The notes: a model not told the origin generated them from the sequence alone. A DNA stretch of 54,827 bases from DATDYW01 sp044375695 (GCA_044375695.1 JBILMG010000001.1:1-54827); one strand, 5' to 3'; shown: positions 14,686 to 23,234, counted from the first letter of the stretch. A program made the numbers and translations.

Positions 14686-16314
14686 ATGAAGACGCTCGCC
14701 CTGCCGCTCGCCGCCCTCGCGCTCCTCCTGTCCCTCGGCCTCGCCCGCGCGGCGGCCCCCGCCCTCTCCCTCGGCTGGTACGGCGCCGCCTGCGACGACG
14801 GCGAGGCGCAGAACCCGGGCGACCCCGCCGGCTGCCGGTACGACGCGCGCGAGCGCGCCTGCGGCGACGGCGTCGACAACGACTCCGACGAGCGCGCCGA
14901 CGGCCAGGACCCGGACTGCTGGCACGGCGACCCGGTCTGCGAGAGCGAGTCCGCGGCGAACCCCGGCGGGACCGGCGGCTGCGACGGCCTCGCGCCGGCC
15001 CACTGCGGCGACGGCCTCGACAACGACGCCGACGGCGCCTACGACTGCTCGGACATGGACTGCGACGAGTCGCCGAACTGCCGCGTCTGCGCCGCGGTGG
15101 TGGAGGTCTGCGACAACGGCGCCGACGACGACTGCGACGGCCTCGCCGACGGCGAAGACCAGGACTGCGGGTGCGCCGACGCCTGGTACAACGTCTGGGA
15201 CCCGCGCTGCGCCTGCCCGGCGACCGAGCTCGACGCCGACGGCGACTGCGCCCCCGACGCCTACTGGTGGTGGGGGACCGCCTGCGCCGACGGGAAGGAC
15301 AACGACGCGGACGGGCTGTACGACTGCGCGGACCGCGCCGACTGCGCGGGCGACGCGGCGTGCCACGGCGGCCCGGCCGCCGAGGACTGCGGGAACACCC
15401 TCGACGACGACGGCGACGGCGCGGCGGACTGCGCCGACGGCGACTGCGCGGGCGACTACTACTGCGTCACCTTCGGCAATCCGGGGAATCCGGTCAACCG
15501 GGGGAGCGTGTACAACCCGGGGAACGCGTACTCCGGCGGCACCGGCGACGCCGGCACGTCGGGCAGCGCGGGCGCGGGCGGTGCCGGCAATCTGTTCGAC
15601 GGCAGCCTGGGGAGCCGCAAGCCGGGCGGCTTGGGAGATCCGGCGACTATGGGAATTGAAAATCCTTCCCGAAACGGAAATTTGGGTGGGTACGGCCCCG
15701 AAAACACACCAGATAGCTGCCACGACGGCATCGACAACGACGGCGATTTGCAGATTGACTGCGGGCAAGACTCAAGCTGCCTCAATAACGACTGCGATGA
15801 GAGCACCTTCTGTTCGGATGGCCTCGATAACGACTGGGACGGTAAATCTGACTGTGCGGACTCGGAGTGCGAAGGGAAGGCTGCTTGCGCGGGTGACGAA
15901 GATAACTGCGTCGATCGCAAAGACAACGATGGCGACGGTTTTGCCGACTGCGCCGACTTCGACTGTTCCGGTTTAGCGAACTGCGTAGAGGAATTTTACA
16001 AGTGCGAAGACGGCATGGACAACGACGGCGACCGCCTGGTGGACTGCTGGGATCCGTCTTGCAGAGGCGATATCGCCTGCGTGGAAGGCGATGGGGATGG
16101 AAGGTTCCCCATAGACACACAAATCAACTGCGAGGACGGCAAAGATAATGACCTCGACGGCAAGATTGACTGTCGCGATCCAGGCTGTTCTGGCGCACAT
16201 GATTGCACGGAGATATTTTGCAATGACCAAAAGGACGACGACGGCGATGCCCTCACCGATTGCAACGACTCCGACTGCGCCGACGATTACTGGTGTCGAA
16301 AAAAAAACGAATAA
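14686..16314 (+). CDS. Secreted Asp/Cys-repeat (MopE-like metal-binding) surface protein
   Basis: 542 aa with signal peptide (residues 1-22). Eleven repeats follow the pattern C-x-D-G-x-D-N-D-x-D-G-x-x-D-C-x-D-x-x-C: five in the first half (nt ~14860-15465) and six in the second (~15716-16290). A Gly/Asn-rich linker (~15466-15710) separates them. The spacing matches the putative metal-binding MopE/thrombospondin-type-3-like motif, so Ca2+-rigidified, disulphide-bonded surface stalks are likely. Codon use changes sharply near 15640, from almost pure G/C third positions to mixed. A paralogue begins at 54539 and a fragment lies at 16352. Confidence 0.8.
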   Translation: MKTLALPLAALALLLSLGLARAAAPALSLGWYGAACDDGEAQNPGDPAGCRYDARERACGDGVDNDSDERADGQDPDCWHGDPVCESESAANPGGTGGCDGLAPAHCGDGLDNDADGAYDCSDMDCDESPNCRVCAAVVEVCDNGADDDCDGLADGEDQDCGCADAWYNVWDPRCACPATELDADGDCAPDAYWWWGTACADGKDNDADGLYDCADRADCAGDAACHGGPAAEDCGNTLDDDGDGAADCADGDCAGDYYCVTFGNPGNPVNRGSVYNPGNAYSGGTGDAGTSGSAGAGGAGNLFDGSLGSRKPGGLGDPATMGIENPSRNGNLGGYGPENTPDSCHDGIDNDGDLQIDCGQDSSCLNNDCDESTFCSDGLDNDWDGKSDCADSECEGKAACAGDEDNCVDRKDNDGDGFADCADFDCSGLANCVEEFYKCEDGMDNDGDRLVDCWDPSCRGDIACVEGDGDGRFPIDTQINCEDGKDNDLDGKIDCRDPGCSGAHDCTEIFCNDQKDDDGDALTDCNDSDCADDYWCRKKNE

Positions 16315-16351
16315 CAAAAGCTAACCGAACCGGACGAAGAACCCCCTCCCT

Positions 16352-16402
16352 CTCGCCGCCCGCGCGCTCTACCTCGGCTGGTACGCTGGCGACCGCGACT
16401 AG
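16352..16402 (+). pseudogene. Remnant of a paralogue of the Asp/Cys repeat protein
   Basis: Translation LAARALYLGWYAGDRD-stop matches the signal-peptide junction of the preceding gene (LARAAAPALSLGWYGAACDD). It has no start codon, and the frame closes after 16 codons. It suggests a deleted tandem copy. Confidence 0.55.
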
Positions 16403-16422
16403 CGGTGGCAAATAAAGACCGG

Positions 16423-16464
16423 AGACCCGGCCCCGCGCGCAAGCGCGGGGCCGGGTCTTTTTTT
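16423..16464 (+). terminator. Terminator after the repeat protein region
   Basis: AGACCCGGCCCCGCGC / GCGCGGGGCCGGGTCT (16-bp stem) followed by eight T. Confidence 0.9.
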
Positions 16465-16511
16465 CCGAAAGTTTTTCCCGTCGCGAGCGCCGCTCAGAAA
16501 ATAAAATAATG

Positions 16512-16550
16512 CCGGCCGGAGAGTTGCCTCTCCGGCCGGGTTTGTTGTTT
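16512..16550 (+). terminator. Second hairpin upstream of ftsE
   Basis: Perfect 12-bp stem CCGGCCGGAGAG / CTCTCCGGCCGG with a TTTGTTGTTTT tail. The following 16551-16715 has no gene, only a near-direct repeat GGCAG(R)nGGAACGTTC at about 16580 and 16623. Confidence 0.75.
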
Positions 16551-16735
16551 TGCGTGCTTGCGGTTTCTTCCAGTGCCTTATGGCAGGGAACGTTCCAAGG
16601 ATGACCTCGGTTTTGAGCCGTGGCAGAAGGAACGTTCGGGCGTAAATCTAGCGCCGGCGCTCTACGGCGTCAAATCCGATAGTTTTCCCCGCGTTCCTCC
16701 CGTGGCGGTCGGCTGCTACAATGCGCGGGCTAACG

Positions 16736-17416
16736 ATGATTCACTTCGACCGCGTCACCAAGGTATACGACGACGACACCGCGGCTGTCCGCGACGTGTC
16801 GCTGCGCATCGAGCCGCAGGAGCTCGTCACCATTGTCGGCCGCTCGGGCTCGGGCAAGACCACGCTCCTCAAGATGCTCTTCGCCGAAGAGTCGCCGACC
16901 TCGGGCGCGGTCTACTTCGAGGGCGCCGACGTGCACGCCATGCGCCGCCGCGAGCTCCTCGAGCTTCGCCGCCGCATCGGCACCGTCTTCCAGGACTTCC
17001 GCCTGCTGCCGAATAAGAACGTCTTCGAGAACGTCGCCTTCGCCATGGAGGTGGCCGGCCGCCCGGAAGAGGAGATTCACGCCGATGTGCCGCACGTGCT
17101 CGAGCTGGTCGATCTGACCTCGAAGGCGTGGAACTTCCCGGACGAGCTCTCGGGCGGCGAGCGCCAGCGCGTGGCGATTGCCCGCGCCATCGTCAACCAG
17201 CCCGACATCCTGGTGGCCGATGAGCCGACCGGCAACCTCGACCCCGAGAACACCTACGAGATCGTGCAGATCATTAAGCGCGTGCACGACCTCGGCACCA
17301 CCGTGCTCCTCACCACGCACAACATCGGCGTCGTCGAAGAGCTCGGCTGCCGGGTGGTGACCCTGGATCGCGGCGTTATTACCCGAGACGATCCTAAGGG
17401 CGGCTACGCCCTCTAG
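16736..17416 (+). CDS. ftsE: Cell division ATP-binding protein FtsE
   Basis: 226 aa from ATG 16736. An in-frame ATG at 16721 overlaps the TACAAT -10 box (16717-16722) and is rejected. Walker A GRSGSGKTT, Q-loop FQDFRLL, signature LSGGERQRVA, Walker B ILVADEPTGNLD and H-loop TTHN are intact. FtsE pairs with the membrane protein FtsX to activate peptidoglycan hydrolases at the septum. ftsX follows after a 139-nt gap that contains a small ORF and an attenuator-like hairpin. Confidence 0.95.
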   Translation: MIHFDRVTKVYDDDTAAVRDVSLRIEPQELVTIVGRSGSGKTTLLKMLFAEESPTSGAVYFEGADVHAMRRRELLELRRRIGTVFQDFRLLPNKNVFENVAFAMEVAGRPEEEIHADVPHVLELVDLTSKAWNFPDELSGGERQRVAIARAIVNQPDILVADEPTGNLDPENTYEIVQIIKRVHDLGTTVLLTTHNIGVVEELGCRVVTLDRGVITRDDPKGGYAL

Positions 17417-17419
17417 AGC

Positions 17420-17539
17420 ATGTCCAAAAAACTCTCCGGCTTTGTTGCCTTCGTCGCGCGACCCCTCACCGTACAGCAGTACGGCTCGGGCTCGAGCTCC
17501 TCGGCGCCTCGCCGGGCGAGCTTTTTATCCACGCTCTAG
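17420..17539 (+). CDS. Possible small ORF between ftsE and ftsX, 39 aa
   Basis: ATG 17420, 3 nt after the ftsE stop. It encodes a basic/hydrophobic N-terminus (MSKKLSGFVAFVARPLT) and a Ser-rich tail. The ORF covers the attenuator-like hairpin at 17496-17526, so it could be a leader peptide controlling ftsX, or just chance. No homologue recognised. Confidence 0.3.
   Translation: MSKKLSGFVAFVARPLTVQQYGSGSSSSAPRRASFLSTL
17496..17526 (+). terminator. Attenuator-like hairpin between ftsE and ftsX
   Basis: Imperfect stem GCTC..CGGCG / CGCCG..GAGC followed by TTTTT inside the ftsEX operon, 30 nt before ftsX. It would reduce ftsX relative to ftsE expression unless read through. Confidence 0.5.
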
Positions 17540-17555
17540 GAGCTAAGACAAAGAA

Positions 17556-18479
17556 ATGTTTTCCACCAACCTCCGCCGCATCTTCCGAACCGGATTCCTG
17601 CACTGCGTGCGCAACGGCTTCGTTTCTCTTTCCGCCGTCGCGGTGATGGTGGTGGCGCTCTCGGTCATCGCGGGCACCGCGATCGCCGGCGGCCTCCTGC
17701 GCACCTCGCTCTCCGCCATCGAGGAGAAGGTCGACATCAACGTCTACCTCACCACCACGGCCACCATGGAAGAGGCGACCGCGCTGCGCGTCGCCATCGA
17801 GACCCTGCCCGAGGTTGCGGGCGTCGAGCCGATCTCGGCCGAAGAGCGCCTGGCGCGCTTCAAGGAGCGAAACCAGCACGACCAGCGCACCATTGAGGTC
17901 CTCGACGAGCTCGAGGTAAACCCGCTCGGGCCGGCCCTCCTGGTGAAGGCGAAGACGCCGTCGCAGTACGCGGGCGTCGCCAAGTTCCTCGAGCAGAACT
18001 ACCCGGTCGGCTCCTCGGTGGTTGCCGACGTGAACTACTTCCGCAACAAGGAGGTGATCGACCGCCTCTCGAACATCATCGACGCGGGCGACAAGCTCGG
18101 CGCGACCGTCGCGATCGCGCTCATCCTGGTTGCGGTCGGCGTGACCCTCAACACCATCCGCCTGGCCATCTACGTCTCGAAGGACGAAATTTCCATCATG
18201 AAGCTGGTCGGCGCCGAGCAGAGCTACATCGCGGGACCGTTTTTGGTTGCCGGCGGCATCTACGGCCTTGCGGCGGCCGCCCTCACGCTGGCTATCTCGT
18301 TCCCCGCGGCCTACTACCTGGCGCCCGCCACGCAGCAGTTCTTCGGGGAATCCTCCTCGTTCGCCTACCTGATGGGGAACTTTGGGCAGGTGGCCCTCCT
18401 GGTCGTCGGCTCGGGCCTCCTCGTCGGCGTCGGCTCCTCGCTCATCGCGGTGCACCGCTACCTCCGGGGGAAGGCCTAG
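17556..18479 (+). CDS. ftsX: Cell division protein FtsX (permease-like)
   Basis: 307 aa. A cytoplasmic N-terminus is followed by TM1 (residues 25-50), a large extracytoplasmic domain (about 55-165) and three C-terminal TM helices, the standard FtsX layout. The external domain contains PLGPALLVKAKTPSQY, typical of FtsX. It should couple FtsE ATP hydrolysis to external cell-wall hydrolases. AGGAG lies 13 nt upstream of the ATG. No hydrolase gene is adjacent. Confidence 0.92.
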   Translation: MFSTNLRRIFRTGFLHCVRNGFVSLSAVAVMVVALSVIAGTAIAGGLLRTSLSAIEEKVDINVYLTTTATMEEATALRVAIETLPEVAGVEPISAEERLARFKERNQHDQRTIEVLDELEVNPLGPALLVKAKTPSQYAGVAKFLEQNYPVGSSVVADVNYFRNKEVIDRLSNIIDAGDKLGATVAIALILVAVGVTLNTIRLAIYVSKDEISIMKLVGAEQSYIAGPFLVAGGIYGLAAAALTLAISFPAAYYLAPATQQFFGESSSFAYLMGNFGQVALLVVGSGLLVGVGSSLIAVHRYLRGKA

Positions 18480-18500
18480 CCCGAGCTCTCGGTGTCAGCC

Positions 18501-18562
18501 CGAGTCCGACGAGAAACGTCCTCAGGTACAGGTGTGCCTGAGGACGTTTCTCGTCGGACTCG
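18501..18562. repeat. Perfect 26-bp inverted repeat after ftsX
   Basis: Arms 18501-18526 and 18537-18562 are perfectly complementary, loop 10 nt. There is no T-run after either arm, so it is not a standard intrinsic terminator. It could be a factor-independent 3' stabiliser, a recombination scar or a bidirectional RNA processing site. Confidence 0.85.
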
Positions 18563-18657
18563 CGATTGGCAAAGAAACCCGCGTTAGCTCGCCGCGGTCT
18601 TCGTGCCAGGCATCTGCGTATCTGGCGGAAATATTCCGAAAAATTTAAAAAGAAAAA

Positions 18658-18677
18658 CCCGTCCGCGGCGAGCGGGC
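18658..18677 (-). terminator. Weak terminator of the lipoprotein gene
   Basis: CCCGCTCGCCGCGGACGGG on the minus strand followed by TTTTTCTTTTT; the stem is short and imperfect. Confidence 0.5.
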
Positions 18678-18692
18678 AGGCCAAAGTTTGGT

Positions 18693-19244
18693 TTACGGCT
18701 GAGCTGGCGGTTGCCACTGCCGGTGCAGGTTTATCGCCTCGTTCTCGTTCTGCGCGAAAGGTTCGAAACCTTTCGGCAAATCAGACAGCCTGACCGGCGA
18801 CGTCCGCCATTTCCACGAGGTAACCTCTTCGCCTACGACGCCGACGCGAGGCACGCCTAGATTTTTCGTGGCGTACTCGAACGGGCCACCCGGAGAGAAG
18901 TGCGCGGGAAACTCGGTTCTGAGGGTTCCGCGGCGGATTTCCACCGAAGTTCCGGCGAACAGTATTCGCGGGTACAGGTGAGCGTCTTTGGCGGGGAAGC
19001 CGAAGCGTTGCTCGAAAGCGGCGCGATCGGCTTTTCGCTCCTGGGCGAGCTCTCGCTCCACCCGACGGTCGAACTCGATTCTTTTCGCCTCCGCGGCTTC
19101 TTCGCGAGCCTTCCGGTCTTCGGGGCTCTCTTCCGGCTCTGCCGCGGGGGTGGCCGGGTAGTAGTAATTGTTGACGACGGTCGGCTTGCAGGAGGAGAGG
19201 GCGGCAGCCGCGATCAGGACTAACGTGAGGATGGTAAGGTGCAT
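18693..19244 (-). CDS. Lipoprotein, 183 aa
   Basis: Signal peptide with lipobox LSSC (Cys about residue 19). VVNNYYYP follows, a pattern seen in many short bacterial lipoproteins. A charged helical region (residues 40-75, rich in Glu/Arg, probably coiled coil) leads to a C-terminal beta-rich part with Trp/Pro. Membrane-anchored outside the cytoplasm; function unknown. Promoter TTGACA-17-TATAGT on the minus strand. Confidence 0.75.
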   Translation of the reverse strand: MHLTILTLVLIAAAALSSCKPTVVNNYYYPATPAAEPEESPEDRKAREEAAEAKRIEFDRRVERELAQERKADRAAFEQRFGFPAKDAHLYPRILFAGTSVEIRRGTLRTEFPAHFSPGGPFEYATKNLGVPRVGVVGEEVTSWKWRTSPVRLSDLPKGFEPFAQNENEAINLHRQWQPPAQP

Positions 19245-19253
19245 ACGAAAATT

Positions 19254-19282
19254 ACTATAATTATGATTATTAATATTGTCAA
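19254..19282 (-). promoter_or_regulatory. Consensus promoter of the lipoprotein gene
   Basis: On the minus strand TTGACA (19282-19277), 17-bp AT-rich spacer, TATAGT (19259-19254). Confidence 0.8.
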
Positions 19283-19323
19283 ATAACGTGCGCCAGCCGT
19301 GCGGCGCTTAACAGGGGATAATG

Positions 19324-19354
19324 TTGACTTTTTAAATAATTATGTTAATAATAT
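19324..19354 (+). promoter_or_regulatory. Promoter of gene 19361-19885
   Basis: TTGACT (19324-19329) and TAATAA/TAATAT (19346-19354); the -10 ends 6-9 nt before the ATG. Confidence 0.65.
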
Positions 19355-19360
19355 TTCCGT

Positions 19361-19885
19361 ATGGAACACCTTTTTAAAATCACAATTTCCGCTCCTCACA
19401 CCCGCCAAATCGATTATTTCGACGGAGGCATTCACGAAGTCGACGCCGAGGTCTCCCTCTGGGACCTGGCGCACCGGGGCGACGTTCGCACGCTGTCCGG
19501 AGATTACCTGGATAGCTGCCATTTCGAGAAGCCGTTCGACGGCGTCCGTCGCGTCAGCACCTTGGTCTTGGCGCTGAAGGCACTCGACGAGCGCCTGTCT
19601 AGGTCGGAGTACTCTTGGGTCCTCGAGAACTTGGATGGGGGCACCTGGAGATCTGCGTCTGCGCACACCTTGCTGACCTTTGCCTCGGCCGAAAAATCTC
19701 GCGTCGAGGGGCCGCTGATCGCCATGGGGTCGCTTTGCCTCGGTCACTACGGCCATAAGCAGGGGCTCCCGCTTTCGTTGAGCGAAAAGACAAACGTGAG
19801 CCCCCGGCAAGTCAGGATTCATGGATTCGATTCATTTTTCGGTGGCGGGTACACGTACTTCCTGCTCGAGAGGGATGCTGCGTAG
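19361..19885 (+). CDS. Hypothetical protein, 174 aa
   Basis: Soluble and mixed alpha/beta, no signal peptide or TM segment. Tail-end motif HYGHKQGLPLSLSEKTNVSP. Not recognised. It has its own AT-rich promoter and terminator, the same arrangement as the next gene, so both are single-gene units. Confidence 0.65.
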   Translation: MEHLFKITISAPHTRQIDYFDGGIHEVDAEVSLWDLAHRGDVRTLSGDYLDSCHFEKPFDGVRRVSTLVLALKALDERLSRSEYSWVLENLDGGTWRSASAHTLLTFASAEKSRVEGPLIAMGSLCLGHYGHKQGLPLSLSEKTNVSPRQVRIHGFDSFFGGGYTYFLLERDAA

Positions 19886-19905
19886 TCCTAATTTACCGAC
19901 CTCTG

Positions 19906-19936
19906 CCAGCGGCTCTCAGCCGCTGGTTTTCTTTTT
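19906..19936 (+). terminator. Terminator of gene 19361-19885
   Basis: CCAGCGGC / GCCGCTGG, 5-nt loop, tail TTTTCTTTTT. Confidence 0.9.
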
Positions 19937-19955
19937 CCGGTCCTCGCGGCAGTGT

Positions 19956-19984
19956 TTGACATTAATTTAAAAATGATGTAATAA
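19956..19984 (+). promoter_or_regulatory. Promoter of gene 19992-20567
   Basis: TTGACA (19956-19961), 17 bp, TAATAA (19979-19984), ending 7 nt before the ATG. Confidence 0.75.
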
Positions 19985-19991
19985 ATTTTAG

Positions 19992-20567
19992 ATGGATCCA
20001 TTAACCAAAATAGAATTAGTTAGCGTCCGGTCGGTCGTCACGAGGGAATTCTCTTTTGGCGATCGCCGGTTCTCGTTCACGGAGTACCCGCCGATCTCGG
20101 TCGACTACCGGTCGGCGCGTTCGAGCCAGTATGGCTACGCGGCAATGCTTCGGCCGATCTACGTCAATATTCGTGGCGACGACAGCAAGGTTCGGGACTT
20201 CTTCAAGAGGTTCCCGCCCGTTGGCGGCAACGCCAAAAAGCCGACACTTCTCGAAGTGGCGGTGGTGGCGTTCGTGGGTGCGGTCGAGATCAGTTTTGCC
20301 GAGCGGGTAATCTCGCTCATCGACCCGCAAAATCCGTGGCAGAACGCCGACGTTGCGGCCGGTTGCGCCTTCGTGGCGTCTGCCGAGCTTGCTCTGTACG
20401 ATCGCGAAATCGTGGTGGCGGGGTCTCGGGACCAGCGAGGAGATTCGCTCGTCTTCTCCAGGGACGACGAATCAGGCTGCCTCTCGCTGAGAGATGCATA
20501 CCTGTCCGATTCTGGCGCCAGGGCCGAGGCTTTCCTCGTCGCCAGAAGGCCTAAGCCACAGCCTTAA
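19992..20567 (+). CDS. Hypothetical protein, 191 aa
   Basis: Soluble protein with a beta-rich N-terminus (FSFGDRRFSFTEYPPISVDY) and a central hydrophobic helix (residues 84-110). Not recognised. Leaderless-type promoter with consensus -35, terminator at 20585. Confidence 0.65.
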   Translation: MDPLTKIELVSVRSVVTREFSFGDRRFSFTEYPPISVDYRSARSSQYGYAAMLRPIYVNIRGDDSKVRDFFKRFPPVGGNAKKPTLLEVAVVAFVGAVEISFAERVISLIDPQNPWQNADVAAGCAFVASAELALYDREIVVAGSRDQRGDSLVFSRDDESGCLSLRDAYLSDSGARAEAFLVARRPKPQP

Positions 20568-20584
20568 TTTTGTGATCTATGTCT

Positions 20585-20620
20585 TCGGCGGCCACGTTTA
20601 CGCGGCCGCCGATTTTCTTT
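20585..20620 (+). terminator. Terminator upstream of pyrG
   Basis: TCGGCGGCC / GGCCGCCGA, tail TTTTCTTTTT. Confidence 0.9.
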
Positions 20621-20698
20621 TTCCGAAACTTAGAAATAAGTAAAAGATTGTGTCTAGTCGCGCGCGTCGCCGCGGGTGCGGTAAAATGCCAGCCGCAA

Positions 20699-22432
20699 AT
20701 GGCCGACGCGAAGAACCTCAGGAAAGCTTCCGCGAAAGGCCGCCCCGCCGCCTCTCCCTCTAAGAAGGCCGCTCCCCAAAAAGCGCCCAAGGCTCGCAAA
20801 TTCATTTTTGTGGTCGGCGGCGTGATGTCGGGCGTGGGCAAGGGGATCGCCACCGCGTCTCTGGGCACCATCATTCAGGGCATGGGCCACCGGGTGAACC
20901 TGGTTAAGGCGGACCCTTACCTCAACGTCGACGCCGGCAACATGAACCCCACCGAGCACGGCGAGGTGTTCGTGATGCGCCACGGTCTCGAGACCGACCA
21001 GGACATGGGGAACTACGAGCGCTTCCTGGACCGCGACCTCACCGACGAGGACTACATGACCTCCGGCATGGTCTACAAGGCGGTCATCGACCGCGAGCGC
21101 TCCTTGGGCTACGGCGGCAAGTGCGTCGAGGCGATCCCGCACGTGCGCGACGAGATCGTGGCCCGCTTCGAGCGCGCGGCCGAAGCGTCCGACGCCGACG
21201 TCACCATCGTCGAGATTGGCGGCACCATCGGCGACTTCCAGAACGCGCTCTTCTACGAGGCCGCGAAGTTCATGAAGCTGCGCCGCCCGGCTGACGTCGT
21301 CTTCGTGATGGTCTCGTACCTCCCGGTGCCGGGCGCGCTCGGCGAGATGAAGACGCGTCCCACGCAGAACGCGGTCAACCAGCTGGCCGCCTACGGCATT
21401 CAGGCCAACTTCATCATCGCCCGCGCTCCGGAACCGGTCGACGAGCGCCGCAAGGAAAAGATTGCCGCCGCCACCGGTATTCCCGCCGATCACGTGATTT
21501 CGGCGCCAGACATCGCGTCTGTCTACGACGTGCCCGTCAATTTCGAGGCCGACAAAACCGGCGAGAAGATTGCGCACGCGCTCGGCATCAAGAATGGCGG
21601 CGTCGACCTGCGCCGCTGGAAGGCCTTCGTCAAAAAGGTGAAGGACGCCGCCGCGCGCCCGGTCAAAATTGCGGTGGTGGGGAAGTACTTCGATACCGGC
21701 GACTTCGTGCTCTCCGACAGCTACCTCTCGGTCATCGAGGCGCTCAAGTATTCCGGCTACCACCTGGGCGCGAAGCCCGCCCTCACCTGGATCAACTCCA
21801 AGAGGTACGACGACGACCCGAAGCTGGTCAAAGAGCTCGCCGACTTCGATGGCGTGGTTGTGCCGGGCGGCTTCGGCACCTCCGGCATCGAGGGCAAGAT
21901 CGCGGCTATCAAGTTCTGCCGCGAGCAGAAGATTCCGTACTTTGGCCTCTGCTACGGCATGCAGCTCCTCACCATTGAGTTCGCGCGGCACATGGCGGGC
22001 CTGGCCGGCGCGCAGACCGCCGAGATTGATCCGAAGGCCGCGCACGTCGTCATCGACGTCATGCCTGATCAGAAAGAAAAAATCGCGCGCGGTGACTACG
22101 GCGGCTCGATGCGCCTAGGTTCCTACCCGTGCCGCCTCAAGAAGGGGACAATCGCGCGCAAGGCCTACGGCGCGGATCTGATCACCGAGCGCCACCGCCA
22201 CCGCTACGAGGTGAACCCCGGCTACGTCGCCGACCTCGAGGCCGCCGGGCTCATCTTTTCCGGCACCTCGCCCGACGGTCGCCTGTGCGAAATCGCCGAG
22301 CTGCCCAAAGAGGCGCACCCGTTCATGCTCGGCACCCAGTTCCACCCGGAGTTCCTCGCCCGCCCGCTCTCGCCGCACCCGCTCTTCACCGCGTTCATCG
22401 AGGCGGCGCTCGCGAGGCAGGGTAGGGGGTAG
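20699..22432 (+). CDS. pyrG: CTP synthase
   Basis: 577 aa from ATG 20699, with TAAAAT (20682-20687) 11 nt upstream; the longer open frame reads through the previous terminator. The amidoligase domain starts FVVGGVMSGVGKGIATAS. The glutamine amidotransferase domain has nucleophile GLCYGMQ and His/Glu QFHPEF. It converts UTP, ATP and glutamine to CTP. The canonical protein is about 545 aa; here a Lys/Ala/Pro-rich extension of about 33 residues precedes the P-loop. It is one of few nucleotide-biosynthesis genes in the window. Confidence 0.96.
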   Translation: MADAKNLRKASAKGRPAASPSKKAAPQKAPKARKFIFVVGGVMSGVGKGIATASLGTIIQGMGHRVNLVKADPYLNVDAGNMNPTEHGEVFVMRHGLETDQDMGNYERFLDRDLTDEDYMTSGMVYKAVIDRERSLGYGGKCVEAIPHVRDEIVARFERAAEASDADVTIVEIGGTIGDFQNALFYEAAKFMKLRRPADVVFVMVSYLPVPGALGEMKTRPTQNAVNQLAAYGIQANFIIARAPEPVDERRKEKIAAATGIPADHVISAPDIASVYDVPVNFEADKTGEKIAHALGIKNGGVDLRRWKAFVKKVKDAAARPVKIAVVGKYFDTGDFVLSDSYLSVIEALKYSGYHLGAKPALTWINSKRYDDDPKLVKELADFDGVVVPGGFGTSGIEGKIAAIKFCREQKIPYFGLCYGMQLLTIEFARHMAGLAGAQTAEIDPKAAHVVIDVMPDQKEKIARGDYGGSMRLGSYPCRLKKGTIARKAYGADLITERHRHRYEVNPGYVADLEAAGLIFSGTSPDGRLCEIAELPKEAHPFMLGTQFHPEFLARPLSPHPLFTAFIEAALARQGRG

Positions 22433-22536
22433 CTGATTTGCCGGCGACCTGGCTGCGCCCAAGTGGCGCCTTTTCTTTTGGCGTGTTCCGGTGTATGTTC
22501 CGCGGCCGACGTCAGACCTTTTCCCAAAAAATAAAA

Positions 22537-23151
22537 ATGCTTCCACCGCACCCAATTACTCACCCAGCAATTATCCTTACCGGCACCTCGACCGCCGGCA
22601 AGAGCACTCTCGCCAAAAGGCTCGCCCAAGAAACCGGCGCTCGACGCGTGAGCGCCGATAGCATGCGCGTCCGCCTGTACCGCGACAACGACTACGGACC
22701 GGCTGCCCGCTTCTACGCCGATCAGCCGTGCCAGCAAACCTACTTCGATTCGACCGATCCCGACGCGCGCTGGGAACACCTGCGCCGCCAGTCGCGCAAG
22801 CTCTGGATGGCGATGTACATGCAGTTCGTCTGCGGCTACAGAATCAGTCCCGGGCCCGTGGTGTTCGAGGGGGTAAACCTGCTGCCGAACATTGTTTCCG
22901 AAGACCTGCGCGGCATTCCGATTGTCGCCGTTGTTTGCGACGACGAAGAGGCAATCCTGGCGCGCCTCGCCGAAAAGCCGCGATGGGGGACCACCCCCGA
23001 GCTGCAGGCGCTCGAGGCGCGGCAAATTGCCCACGAGCAGGCGCCGCGCTACCGCGAGCTAACCCTCGCCGCCGGCGGCCACGTTTTCTCGTCGGTCGAG
23101 GAGGCGATGCCGCACTGCCTCAAGATTCTCTCTGGCGCCGGCGCGTCCTAG
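22537..23151 (+). CDS. P-loop kinase-like ATPase, 204 aa
   Basis: Start at ATG 22537 after an A-rich stretch; upstream in-frame starts lie in terminator-like sequence. Walker A LTGTSTAGKST at residues 12-22, then ADSMRVR (a DxD-like adenylate/uridine kinase position) and FEGVNLLPN, which could be Walker B. The pattern fits a small-molecule kinase similar to AAA_33 or 2-phosphoglycerate kinase-like proteins. Substrate unknown. A single-gene unit with a terminator at 23167. Confidence 0.65.
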   Translation: MLPPHPITHPAIILTGTSTAGKSTLAKRLAQETGARRVSADSMRVRLYRDNDYGPAARFYADQPCQQTYFDSTDPDARWEHLRRQSRKLWMAMYMQFVCGYRISPGPVVFEGVNLLPNIVSEDLRGIPIVAVVCDDEEAILARLAEKPRWGTTPELQALEARQIAHEQAPRYRELTLAAGGHVFSSVEEAMPHCLKILSGAGAS

Positions 23152-23166
23152 CCGGCCACCTTGACC

Positions 23167-23192
23167 CGCGAGCCCCTGGCTCGCGTTTTCTT
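23167..23192 (+). terminator. Terminator after the P-loop gene
   Basis: CGCGAGCC / GGCTCGCG, loop CCT, tail TTTTCTTTTTT. Confidence 0.9.
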
Positions 23193-23234
23193 TTTTCGGT
23201 TCCCGGCGAGGCTCGGGTGAACTAGAATAGGCGC

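Noticed and set aside
14554..15768. 404-codon minus-strand frame opposite the Asp/Cys repeat gene
   Set aside because: Val/Ala/Arg-only low-complexity shadow of GAC/GGC-rich repeats; no promoter.
16558..17016. ORF starting upstream of ftsE in another frame
   Set aside because: Overlaps ftsE out of frame and has no coding character.
20654..22045. 463-codon minus-strand frame over pyrG
   Set aside because: Shadow frame; pyrG is unambiguous on the plus strand.
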